Origin: Panacagrimonas sp052387335
GTDB lineage: Bacteria; Pseudomonadota; Gammaproteobacteria; Nevskiales; Nevskiaceae
Direction: 5' to 3'
DNA length: 11,538 bases
Assembly (NCBI GenBank): GCA_052387335.1
Contig: JBQTJH010000053.1
Span: 1 to 11,538 of the forward strand
The notes beneath the pieces are model-generated. The model was not told the DNA's origin. It made no database searches and saw only the letters and a list, made by a program, of their open reading frames with translations. Position numbers and translations under genes: made by a program. Within the stretch, counting starts at the first letter, position 1. Every line of letters starts with the position of its first letter. Positions 1-6,390 of this stretch are shown piece by piece.

Positions 1-38
1 GCTCCGCTCGGAATGACAGGATTCGATTTATGGCCTGA
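1..38. repeat. Possible tail of an intergenic repeat
   Basis: No reading frame through these bases looks like the C-terminus of transhydrogenase subunit alpha-1, the gene normally found just upstream of pntAB. All three plus frames close within about 42 bases. The phrase around 4-20 (CCGCTCGGAATGACAGG) resembles short interspersed sequences I recall from intergenic regions of many bacteria, so this may be the edge of a dispersed repeat. This rests on recall only and the window edge prevents judging its extent. Confidence 0.2.
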
Positions 39-62
39 TTGATCCGATACACCGGAGTTGAA

Positions 63-371
63 ATGGAAGCGCAAACCGCACTCACAGGCTTCATCGCCCT
101 CTACATCTTCATGCTTGCGGCCTTCACCGGCTACGAGATCATCGGCAGGGTGCCGTCGATCCTGCACACGCCCTTGATGTCGGGCAGCAACTTCGTGCAC
201 GGCATCGTCGTGGTCGGCGCCATCTACGCCACGCTCAACGCCACCACCGCGCTCGAACAAGCCATCGGTTTCTTCGGCGTGCTGCTCGGTGCGGGCAACG
301 CAGCCGGTGGCTATGTGGTGACCGAGCGCATGCTCGAAATGTTCAAGCCTTCGGACAAGAAGAAGGGCTAA
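63..371 (+). CDS. pntAB: NAD(P) transhydrogenase subunit alpha part 2 (membrane)
   Basis: This is a 102-residue membrane subunit of the proton-translocating NAD(P) transhydrogenase, which uses the proton gradient to reduce NADP+ with NADH. Three hydrophobic segments are visible at about residues 8-26, 38-58 and 65-88. Family signatures are RVPSILHTPLMSG (29-41), NFVHGIVVVG (43-52) and the end GGYVVTERMLEMFK. The ATG at 63 is chosen because GGAG (54-57) sits five bases before it; an ATG at 39 lacks a ribosome site and would add eight atypical residues. The short form implies the split arrangement (alpha-1, alpha-2, beta) known from Rhodospirillum and Thermus rather than the fused E. coli PntA; alpha-1 should lie left of the window. 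pntB starts three bases after the stop. His46 in the second helix is a position where, as I recall, E. coli has Ser. Confidence 0.95.
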   Translation: MEAQTALTGFIALYIFMLAAFTGYEIIGRVPSILHTPLMSGSNFVHGIVVVGAIYATLNATTALEQAIGFFGVLLGAGNAAGGYVVTERMLEMFKPSDKKKG

Positions 372-374
372 TTC

Positions 375-1814
375 ATGACCGCTCAATTCATCATCGACGC
401 CAGCTTCATCGCCGCGGCGTTTTTGTTCATCTACGGCCTCAAGCGCCTGTCGTCGCCGGTGACGGCGCGCTCGGGCATCGTCGTCGCCGGCTGGGGCATG
501 CTGGTGGCGGTGCTGGCCAGCTTCCTCTACTACTTCGGCGTCGCCGAAGCGGCCAAGCCGCACCTCGGCGCGAATGCAGCCATCGCCGCGGTGGCGCTGA
601 TCATTGGCGTGGGCTGGGCCTGGAGCAGCGGCAAGAAGGTCGAAATGACCGCGATGCCGCAGATGGTGGCGCTGTACAACGGCATGGGCGGCGGCTCGGC
701 CGCGGCGATCGGCGCCATGGTGCTGCTGCAGCCAGTGGCCGAGGGTGCGCCCAGCCACGGACTGATGCACTACGGCATCGCGGTCATTGGCGGACTGATC
801 GGCGCGATATCGCTGTCAGGTTCGTTGATCGCCTGGGCCAAGCTCGACGGGCGCATCGACGGCACCTGGCGCTACACCGGCCTGCAACTCGTGAACGGCC
901 TGGTCATGCTCAGCACCGTGGCCATTGGCGCCTACATCATCTTCGCCCTGCACGGCCACGCGCCGCCGATGATCGTCCTGGCGTTCTTCGCCGCGGCGCT
1001 GATCTTCGGCGTGTTCATGACCATGCCCATCGGCGGCGCCGACATGCCGGTGGTGATTTCCTTGTACAACGCGTTCACGGGTCTGGCCGTCGGCATGGAA
1101 GGCTATGTGCTGCAGAACCCGGCGCTGATGATCGCCGGCATGGTGGTCGGCTCGGCCGGCACCTTGCTGACCCTGCTCATGGCCAAGGCCATGAACCGCA
1201 GCGTGTCGAACGTGATCTTCTCCAACTTCGGCGCCACCGGTGACGAACAGCAGGGCGAGATCAAGGGTTCGATGAAGCCGGTCGAGGCCGGCGACGCCGG
1301 TATCCAGATGCGCTACGCGCAGAAGGTCATCATCGCGCCCGGCTACGGCCTGGCGGTGGCCCAGGCCCAGCACAAGCTGTTCGAGTTCGTGAAGCTGCTG
1401 CAGGCGGCCGACGTGGACGTAAAGTTCGCCATCCACCCGGTGGCGGGCCGCATGCCCGGCCACATGAACGTGCTGCTCGCCGAAGCGGGTGTCCCTTACG
1501 ACATCATCTACGACATGGAAGACATCAACGGCGAGTTCAAGGAAGCCGACGTTGCCATTGTCATCGGCGCCAACGACACGGTGAATCCGGCCGCGCGCAC
1601 CAACAAGTCGTCGCCGATCTACGGCATGCCGATTCTCAACGTCGATCACGCCAAGCAGGTGTTCGTGGTCAAGCGTGGTCAGGGCAAGGGTTATTCGGGC
1701 GTGGAGAACGAGCTGTTCTTCGCCGACAACACCAACATGGTGTACGGCGACGCGCAAAAGGTGATGGTGGCCATGATCCAGGCGGTGAAGAGTCTTGACG
1801 GCGGCGGGCACTGA
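375..1814 (+). CDS. pntB: NAD(P) transhydrogenase subunit beta
   Basis: This 479-residue inner-membrane protein is the beta subunit of proton-translocating transhydrogenase. The first about 270 residues are a series of hydrophobic helices forming most of the proton-conducting domain. The C-terminal about 170 residues are the soluble NADP(H)-binding domain III, with the Rossmann loop GYGLAVAQAQ (323-332), HPVAGRMPGHMN (about 354-365), GANDTVNP (398-405) and KRGQGKGYSGVEN (433-445). Length matches the family. It starts three bases after pntAB, so the two are cotranscribed and probably translationally coupled. The position matching E. coli proton-channel residue His91 is Asn102 here (MPQMVALYNG), and a histidine is present instead in the alpha-2 partner. 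The operon ends at a strong intrinsic terminator 20 bases downstream. Confidence 0.97.
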   Translation: MTAQFIIDASFIAAAFLFIYGLKRLSSPVTARSGIVVAGWGMLVAVLASFLYYFGVAEAAKPHLGANAAIAAVALIIGVGWAWSSGKKVEMTAMPQMVALYNGMGGGSAAAIGAMVLLQPVAEGAPSHGLMHYGIAVIGGLIGAISLSGSLIAWAKLDGRIDGTWRYTGLQLVNGLVMLSTVAIGAYIIFALHGHAPPMIVLAFFAAALIFGVFMTMPIGGADMPVVISLYNAFTGLAVGMEGYVLQNPALMIAGMVVGSAGTLLTLLMAKAMNRSVSNVIFSNFGATGDEQQGEIKGSMKPVEAGDAGIQMRYAQKVIIAPGYGLAVAQAQHKLFEFVKLLQAADVDVKFAIHPVAGRMPGHMNVLLAEAGVPYDIIYDMEDINGEFKEADVAIVIGANDTVNPAARTNKSSPIYGMPILNVDHAKQVFVVKRGQGKGYSGVENELFFADNTNMVYGDAQKVMVAMIQAVKSLDGGGH

Positions 1815-1834
1815 GCTCGTCCGCGAAAATTCCG

Positions 1835-1858
1835 AGGCCGCCGCAAGGCGGCCTTTTT
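1835..1858 (+). terminator. Intrinsic terminator of the pnt operon
   Basis: A perfect seven-base-pair stem, GGCCGCC (1836-1842) with GGCGGCC (1847-1853), closes a GCAA tetraloop and is followed directly by five T residues (1854-1858). The A at 1835 can pair with the first T. It begins 20 bases after the pntB stop codon, the expected place for a rho-independent terminator. Confidence 0.93.
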
Positions 1859-1863
1859 CATGG

Positions 1864-1920
1864 CGCGCTTGTCGACCCCGGGCCTCCGGCGGGCCCCGCA
1901 CGGAGGCTTGGACAAGCGCG
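1864..1920. repeat. Nested inverted repeat upstream of photolyase-like gene
   Basis: The outer arms CGCGCTTGTC (1864-1873) and GACAAGCGCG (1911-1920) are perfectly complementary over 10 bp. Inside them GCCTCCG (1882-1888) pairs with CGGAGGC (1901-1907), and inside that GCGG (1889-1892) pairs with CCGC (1896-1899). Together they would form a long, GC-rich, nearly continuous hairpin with one asymmetric internal loop (8 and 3 bases). There is no T-run after it. It lies between the pnt terminator and the photolyase-like gene, 33 bases before that gene's ATG. It may be a dispersed palindromic repeat, an mRNA leader structure or a protein-binding site; the sequence alone does not decide. Confidence 0.7.
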
Positions 1921-1953
1921 TGTCGGACGCCGAGCAAAACGTAAGCTCGCCGA

Positions 1954-3489
1954 ATGATCGAGATCGTCTGGTTCAAGCGCGACCTGCGGTTGCATGACCA
2001 TCGCCCGCTGCTGGCGGCGTCGATAGCGGGCAAGGTGCTACCGCTCTATGTGATCGAACCCGACTACTGGTTGCAGGCGGACGCGAGTCAACGGCACTGG
2101 CAATTCATCCGCGAATGTCTGCTTGATCTGCGCGCCGCGCTCGCCGCGCGCGGACAGCCACTGGTGCTGCGCCAGGGCGAGATCACCGAGGTGCTCGACG
2201 CACTGCGGCAAGGCTACGGCGCGATCCGCCTGTGGAGTCACCAGGAGACCGGCAACGGCTGGACGTATGCGCGTGATCTGCGTGTCGCCGATTGGTGTCG
2301 CGGCCACGGCGTCGAATGGACCGAGCTGCCGCAGACCGGTGTCATCCGGCGTCTGCGAACGCGCGAGGGCTGGGCGAGCCGCTGGGAGCAGCGCATGAGC
2401 GAAGTCTGCGCGCCGCCACCGACAGCGCTCACGCCGCTGTCCATCGAGATCGGCGAGATTCCATCGGCGCAGGCCGCGCTGGGCGCGGCCGACGCTTGTC
2501 CGCTGCGTCAGCGCGGCGGTCGCCGCGCGGCCGAGCAGGTGCTGCAGAGTTTTCTGCATGAGCGCGGCGAGCGTTATCACCGCGATCTATCCAGCCCGCT
2601 CACCGCAGCACGCGGCTGCTCGCGGCTGTCCGCGCACCTGGCCTGGGGCAGCCTGTCCGTGCGCGAGGTGGTGCGCGCGACCTCGGCCCGTTTGCAGGCC
2701 CTCAGTGAGATGGCGCCGTCTGCAGCCGGCACTTGGCCGCGCGCGCTGCGCGCCTTCGTGTCGCGTCTGCACTGGCACTGCCATTTCATGCAGAAGCTGG
2801 AAAGCGAGCCCGAGATCGAGTTCGATAATTTTCATCGCGCCTACGACGGCCTGCGCGAAACCGAATTCAGCATCGAGCGCTTCGAGGGCTGGCGCAGCGG
2901 ACGCACCGGCCTGCCGTTTGTGGACGCCTGCATGCGCAGCCTGATCGCCAGCGGCTGGATCAACTTCCGCATGCGCGCCATGTTGATCTCGGTGGCCAGC
3001 TACCAGCTATGGCTGCACTGGCGTGAACCCGCGCTGCATCTGGCGCGTCTGTTCACCGACTACGAACCCGGCATTCACTACCCGCAGGTGCAGATGCAGA
3101 GCGGCGTCACCGGTATCAACACGCTACGCATCTACAACCCGATCAAACAGGGCCTGGATCAGGACCCGGACGCTGCCTTCATCCGCCGCTGGGTGCCGGA
3201 GCTGGCGCGCGTACCCCTGCCCCATGTGCATGAGCCATGGAAGCTGGGCGCGGCCGAACAAGCGGCGCTGGGTCGGAAGCTGGAGTATGACTATCCGCTG
3301 CCCATCGTCGATCCGATTGCAGCGGCACGCGCGGCGCGCGATCGCATCTGGACCGTGCGCCGCGATCCGGCGTTCGGCGCGCAGGCCGATGAGGTGCAGG
3401 AACGTCATGGCAGCCGCAAGGCGGGGCTGCCATCGACCACGCGTCCGCGTCGTCGCCCGGATGCTGGGCAGCTCAAACTGGAGTTTTAG
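1954..3489 (+). CDS. Cryptochrome/photolyase-family FAD protein, non-canonical
   Basis: This 511-residue protein has the full photolyase/cryptochrome layout. The N-terminal alpha/beta antenna-type domain opens with IVWFKRDLRLHDHRPL, and the C-terminal FAD domain carries WRSGRTGLPFVDACMR (313-328), NFRMR (337-341), FTDYEP (367-372), LRIYNPIKQG (391-400) and HEPW. By hand alignment to E. coli PhrB, the substrate-facing Trp277 is kept (Trp274), as are Arg344/Asp372 (Arg341/Asp369). Of the electron-transfer triad only the middle Trp359 survives (Trp356); the position of Trp382 is Val379 and that of Trp306 is not Trp. Trp384 is Met381. It could repair UV photoproducts or act as a photoreceptor. 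The basic tail after about 484 (RHGSRK) ends in QLKLEF, resembling a beta-clamp-binding peptide. There is no clear Shine-Dalgarno before the ATG; the start is set by the conserved N-terminus. Confidence 0.88.
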   Translation: MIEIVWFKRDLRLHDHRPLLAASIAGKVLPLYVIEPDYWLQADASQRHWQFIRECLLDLRAALAARGQPLVLRQGEITEVLDALRQGYGAIRLWSHQETGNGWTYARDLRVADWCRGHGVEWTELPQTGVIRRLRTREGWASRWEQRMSEVCAPPPTALTPLSIEIGEIPSAQAALGAADACPLRQRGGRRAAEQVLQSFLHERGERYHRDLSSPLTAARGCSRLSAHLAWGSLSVREVVRATSARLQALSEMAPSAAGTWPRALRAFVSRLHWHCHFMQKLESEPEIEFDNFHRAYDGLRETEFSIERFEGWRSGRTGLPFVDACMRSLIASGWINFRMRAMLISVASYQLWLHWREPALHLARLFTDYEPGIHYPQVQMQSGVTGINTLRIYNPIKQGLDQDPDAAFIRRWVPELARVPLPHVHEPWKLGAAEQAALGRKLEYDYPLPIVDPIAAARAARDRIWTVRRDPAFGAQADEVQERHGSRKAGLPSTTRPRRRPDAGQLKLEF

Positions 3490-3491
3490 CG

Positions 3492-3535
3492 GCCACCGGC
3501 TTCGAGGTGGCAGATGCGCCGCGCCCCATGGCGCG
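3492..3535 (+). terminator. Two small hairpins after photolyase-like gene
   Basis: Directly after the TAG stop, GCCACC (3492-3497) can pair with GGTGGC (3506-3511) across an eight-base loop. CGCGCC (3520-3525) can then pair with GGCGCG (3530-3535) across CCAT. Neither is followed by a T-tract, so termination here would be weak or need Rho. The gap to the next gene is 131 bases, and no convincing promoter was found in the rest of it. Confidence 0.3.
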
Positions 3536-3620
3536 CGGGAGAACACCGCGGCGAGTGCGCTGGTGTACCGTTTTGACTTCGCGGTAGCGCCGCCCCTCTC
3601 GATCTCACCGAACTGCGCAC

Positions 3621-4859
3621 ATGCTCGAAGCTGCCTGGGCCCACGTTCAAGCCAATCTCTGGCTGTATCTGTCGATCCCGATCACCAGTGGAATGATCGG
3701 GTACGTCACCAATGTGGTGGCGATCCAGATGATGTTTTACCCGATCGAATTTCTTGGGCTTAAACCCTACCTGGGCTGGCAGGGCATCATCCCGCGCAAG
3801 TGCGCCAAGATGGCCACTATCGCCGTCGACACCATGGTGCCGGCGCTGATCACCGAGCGTGAGATTTTTCAGCGCATGGATCCTCAGCGAGTGGCCGAGA
3901 CCCTGCGCGAACCTGCCGCGCGCATGGTTGAGGACGTGCTCGACGAAGTCATGAGCCAGCGCTGGCCGCGCATCTGGGACCTGGTGCCACCTGCCGCGCG
4001 CAAGCGCTTGGCCCGCGGCGGCGGTGGTGGTGGCGCCAATTCGGTCGTCGCCGGCGTGATGCAGGACCTGACCGACATCGTCGAAGTGATCTTCGATCTC
4101 AAGACCATGGTCGTAGACACCCTGATGCGCGACAAGCGCCTCATCAACCGCATTTTTCAGGAAACCGGTCGCGCGGAATTTCGATTCATCGGCAACTCCG
4201 GCTTCTACTTCGGCTTCCTGTTCGGGCTGTTCCAGATGGTGGGCTGGGCGTTCTACAAAGCCGACTGGCAGCTGCCGGTGTTCGGCCTGGTCGTCGGTTA
4301 CGCCACCAACTGGCTTGCGCTATGGATGATCTTTCGCCCGCAGCAACCAACGCGCTACGGCCCCTTCACCTGGCAGGGCTTGTTCCACAAGCGGCAGAAG
4401 GACGTGGCGCGTGACTACGCCGCACTTATTGCGTCCAGCGTGGTGACGCCCTCGCACATCATCGAATCGGTGCTGGCGGGCCCCAACGCGGGGCGCATCG
4501 TGGACGTGGTCGAGCAGCGTCTACGCAAGGTATTGGACGATCAGCGCTTCATCGGCTTGGCGCGCAGCACCCTCGGCCACGAGCGGCTGGATGCGATTCT
4601 CGAACCGCTGGTAGCAAGAGTCGTCGAGCGACTCCCCGAAATGATGCGCCGCGTCGACCCCTACATGATGGAAGCCATGGATCTGTCCAACACCCTGGCG
4701 CAGCGCCTGGCCGCGCTCTCGCCCGAAGCGTTTGAGGACATGCTACGGCCTGCCTTCAAGGAGGACGAATGGATTCTGATCGCGGTCGGCGCCGCGCTCG
4801 GATTTGCGGTCGGCGTGGGCCAACTGATCTTGTTCGCGCTGTTTTCGGTCGCGGTGTAG
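3621..4859 (+). CDS. DUF445 family membrane protein
   Basis: This 412-residue protein belongs to the DUF445 (YheB/YjiN-type) membrane family, whose function is not established. Hydrophobic segments lie near residues 13-40, 190-240 and 384-412, so the protein is probably anchored at both ends and in the middle. An internal duplication is visible: GYVTNVVAIQMMFYP (27-41) is echoed by GYATNWLALWMIFRP (226-240). Each copy is followed about 12 residues later by a W-Q-G motif (GWQGIIPRK; TWQGLFHKR) and then a soluble helical stretch. Between the copies, residues 133-138 are six consecutive glycines. The ATG at 3621 gives the normal family N-terminus, though no strong ribosome site precedes it. It stands alone on the plus strand and ends facing the minus-strand block. 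Confidence 0.88.
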   Translation: MLEAAWAHVQANLWLYLSIPITSGMIGYVTNVVAIQMMFYPIEFLGLKPYLGWQGIIPRKCAKMATIAVDTMVPALITEREIFQRMDPQRVAETLREPAARMVEDVLDEVMSQRWPRIWDLVPPAARKRLARGGGGGGANSVVAGVMQDLTDIVEVIFDLKTMVVDTLMRDKRLINRIFQETGRAEFRFIGNSGFYFGFLFGLFQMVGWAFYKADWQLPVFGLVVGYATNWLALWMIFRPQQPTRYGPFTWQGLFHKRQKDVARDYAALIASSVVTPSHIIESVLAGPNAGRIVDVVEQRLRKVLDDQRFIGLARSTLGHERLDAILEPLVARVVERLPEMMRRVDPYMMEAMDLSNTLAQRLAALSPEAFEDMLRPAFKEDEWILIAVGAALGFAVGVGQLILFALFSVAV

Positions 4860-4902
4860 CGAAAGCCGTGCGCTTCAGTTGGGTAGATCATCGAGGCAGC
4901 AT

Positions 4903-4919
4903 CGTGCGCATTGCGCACG
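4903..4919. repeat. REP-like palindrome between convergent genes
   Basis: CGTGCGCA (4903-4910) and TGCGCACG (4912-4919) are perfect complements around a single central T. The element lies in the 85-base gap between the ends of the convergent DUF445 and PNPOx-like genes. It could act as a weak bidirectional terminator, but there is no T-run on either side. Its form resembles short GC-rich dispersed palindromes; a single copy cannot establish that. Confidence 0.5.
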
Positions 4920-4944
4920 CTACGTTTGCGGAAACGCGCGGCGG

Positions 4945-5559
4945 TCAATCAGCACCGGGTGCAGCCAGCCGTGCTTCAAGTTCTGCAATGCGCGCCTGCA
5001 GCGGCGCCATCGCCTCGCGCACCTGCGCCTCGGTGTAGCGCGGCGTGATGTGCTGGCTGCAATTCCAGTCGTAGGCATCCACGTCGATCAGTGCCACGCG
5101 CTCCATCGAAGCGCGGTAGGGATAGGGCCGTAGTTGCTCGACCTGCGCAGGGTCGGCATCCGCGATATCCAGCATGCGCATGCGACCCAGAATCTTCAGG
5201 CGCAGTCGTCGTGGGTAATCCATCAGGAACAGCGCCACGCGCTCGTTGCCGGCCAGATTGCCGACGCTGATGTACTGCTTGTTGCCGCGAAAATCAGCGA
5301 AGGCTAGCTGCGATGGGCTGAGCACCTTGAGAAATCCAGCCGGCCCGCCGCGATGCTGCACATACGGCCAGCCGGTTTCGCTCACGGTGGCCAGGTAGAA
5401 ACTGTCGCGCTGGGCAATGAACGCCATCTCGCGCGAGTCCAGCACATCGTTGGGCACCTGCCGGCCTTCCATCCACAGATTGTCCAGGCGCGTGCCGTAA
5501 TGTTCCTGGGCCGCGTGTACGGCGGGCGTGAACATCAGTTCGGCGTAGCGATTCGACAT
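4945..5559 (-). CDS. Pyridoxamine 5'-phosphate oxidase-related FMN protein
   Basis: This 204-residue soluble protein has the FMN-binding split-barrel fold of the PNPOx-like superfamily. Supporting stretches are FIAQRDSFYLATVSETGWPYV (about 47-67, shown here as one known strand pair), HRGGPAGFLKV (69-79), FADFRGNKQYIS (88-98), LFLMDYPRRLRLKILGR (110-126) and DWNCSQHITPRYT (164-176). Residues after 176 form a probable short coiled coil. True PdxH enzymes have different FMN and substrate residues, so this is better called an uncharacterised flavin- or F420/heme-type member than a vitamin B6 enzyme. Its substrate is unknown. GGAG is well placed before the ATG at 5559. It is the last gene of the minus-strand block, 28 bases after the PIN toxin gene, and may be cotranscribed with it. 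Confidence 0.85.
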   Translation of the reverse strand: MSNRYAELMFTPAVHAAQEHYGTRLDNLWMEGRQVPNDVLDSREMAFIAQRDSFYLATVSETGWPYVQHRGGPAGFLKVLSPSQLAFADFRGNKQYISVGNLAGNERVALFLMDYPRRLRLKILGRMRMLDIADADPAQVEQLRPYPYRASMERVALIDVDAYDWNCSQHITPRYTEAQVREAMAPLQARIAELEARLAAPGAD

Positions 5560-5587
5560 GAGAGATCTCCGCTGTGGCCGGATTCAG

Positions 5588-6055
5588 TCAGCTACCGCGA
5601 CCATAGATCAATGACGCTTCTTCGAGCGCGGCACGCGGCGTCAGGATGCGCGTGCTCTCAACCACACCGAGCACCAGCAGGTCTTCGTCGCCAGTGATCA
5701 GTCGTCGCACGTCCCCCACCAGCGCGGTGCGGATGAACGCATCGTCGGCGGGATCGCGCGACCAGCTTTGTCGCTGCATGGCCTCCGGGATATCGACCCA
5801 TATGGCGCTGGCTTGCACGTCGTGCAGCACGCGCTGCCGCTGTTCAATCGACAAGTAGCGGTCGAACTTCGGCTTCCACACGCGTGCTTCGAATTCCGCG
5901 AGCGTCGCGGCCGAGAACACCAGCCGCGCGTGTTGCAGCACCCAGTCGGTCAGTTGCGCGGGAACACTATCGGGAATCAGCGCAGCACTCAGCAACACGT
6001 TGGTATCGAGCACGACGCGCGCATAGGCCGACTCCGCTCCGACCTCAGCGGACAT
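5588..6055 (-). CDS. PIN-domain toxin (putative VapC-like ribonuclease)
   Basis: This 155-residue protein matches the PIN family often annotated as putative toxin-antitoxin toxin component (COG1569 type). PIN domains are metal-dependent ribonucleases. Likely metal-binding acidic residues are Asp17 (VVLDTNVLLSA), Glu54 (LAEFE), Asp104/Asp105 (RDPADDAFI) and Asp123/Asp125 (TGDEDLL). The C-terminal RILTPRAALEE motif is also typical of the family. All expected acidic positions are present, so it is probably active. Its ATG overlaps the antitoxin stop by one base (TGATG), which indicates translational coupling and makes the pair a toxin-antitoxin operon. The cellular target cannot be read from the sequence. 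Confidence 0.88.
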   Translation of the reverse strand: MSAEVGAESAYARVVLDTNVLLSAALIPDSVPAQLTDWVLQHARLVFSAATLAEFEARVWKPKFDRYLSIEQRQRVLHDVQASAIWVDIPEAMQRQSWSRDPADDAFIRTALVGDVRRLITGDEDLLVLGVVESTRILTPRAALEEASLIYGRGS

Positions 6056-6306
6056 CAGCTCTCATCGGCAAGGAGTGCGTCCAGACCCTGCTCGGTCAAA
6101 CCCGTGGCGGCAGCCCCCGCCGCCGTCTCGCGCAAAGTGTGTCGCAGGCGATCCGCATAAAACTCGCGCATCGCGGCGTAGTCCTTGGCGCTGACCATGA
6201 CGCCGACCACGCGGTCACGCCGCGTCACCCGCACCGGTTCGCGCTGGGCGATGTCGAGCATTTCCCCAAAACGGGTCTTGGCTTCATTGGCGGTGAGGGA
6301 TTGCAT
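6055..6306 (-). CDS. Phd/YefM-family antitoxin
   Basis: This 83-residue protein has the Phd/YefM antitoxin fold: an N-terminal DNA-binding region (SLTANEAKTRFGEMLDIAQ, 3-21), the strand VRVTRRDRVVGVMVSAKDY (25-43) and a C-terminal helix that would wrap the toxin. The usual role is to neutralise the partner PIN nuclease and repress the operon. A GGAAA ribosome site lies about seven bases before the ATG at 6306. The gene precedes the toxin with a one-base overlap. A perfect 18-bp dyad 37 bases upstream is a good candidate for its own operator. Confidence 0.87.
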   Translation of the reverse strand: MQSLTANEAKTRFGEMLDIAQREPVRVTRRDRVVGVMVSAKDYAAMREFYADRLRHTLRETAAGAAATGLTEQGLDALLADES

Positions 6307-6342
6307 AGCAGATTTCCGGCGAATCAGACGCGGCGACTATAG

Positions 6343-6360
6343 TTGAATCGTTCGATTCAA
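6343..6360. promoter_or_regulatory. Candidate antitoxin operator (dyad)
   Basis: TTGAATCG (6343-6350) and CGATTCAA (6353-6360) form a perfect inverted repeat around TT. A related half-site, TTGGATCG, lies at 6365-6372, 22 bp from the first and so on a similar helix face. On the minus strand, TATAGT (6341-6336) next to the dyad resembles a -10 box, though no convincing -35 was found at normal spacing. The location, between the repressor gene's end and the antitoxin start, fits autoregulation of the toxin-antitoxin operon, which is typical of Phd/YefM systems. Confidence 0.55.
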
Positions 6361-6390
6361 TCTATTGGATCGAATGGAGCGACTGCCGAG

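Noticed and set aside
1..42. Remnant of the transhydrogenase alpha-1 C-terminus
   Set aside because: None of the three plus frames encodes residues resembling that protein before its stop.
816..2033. Long antisense frame opposite pntB
   Set aside because: It mirrors a well-supported gene and has a His/Arg/Val-rich composition typical of a reverse-frame shadow in high-GC DNA; no domain recognised.
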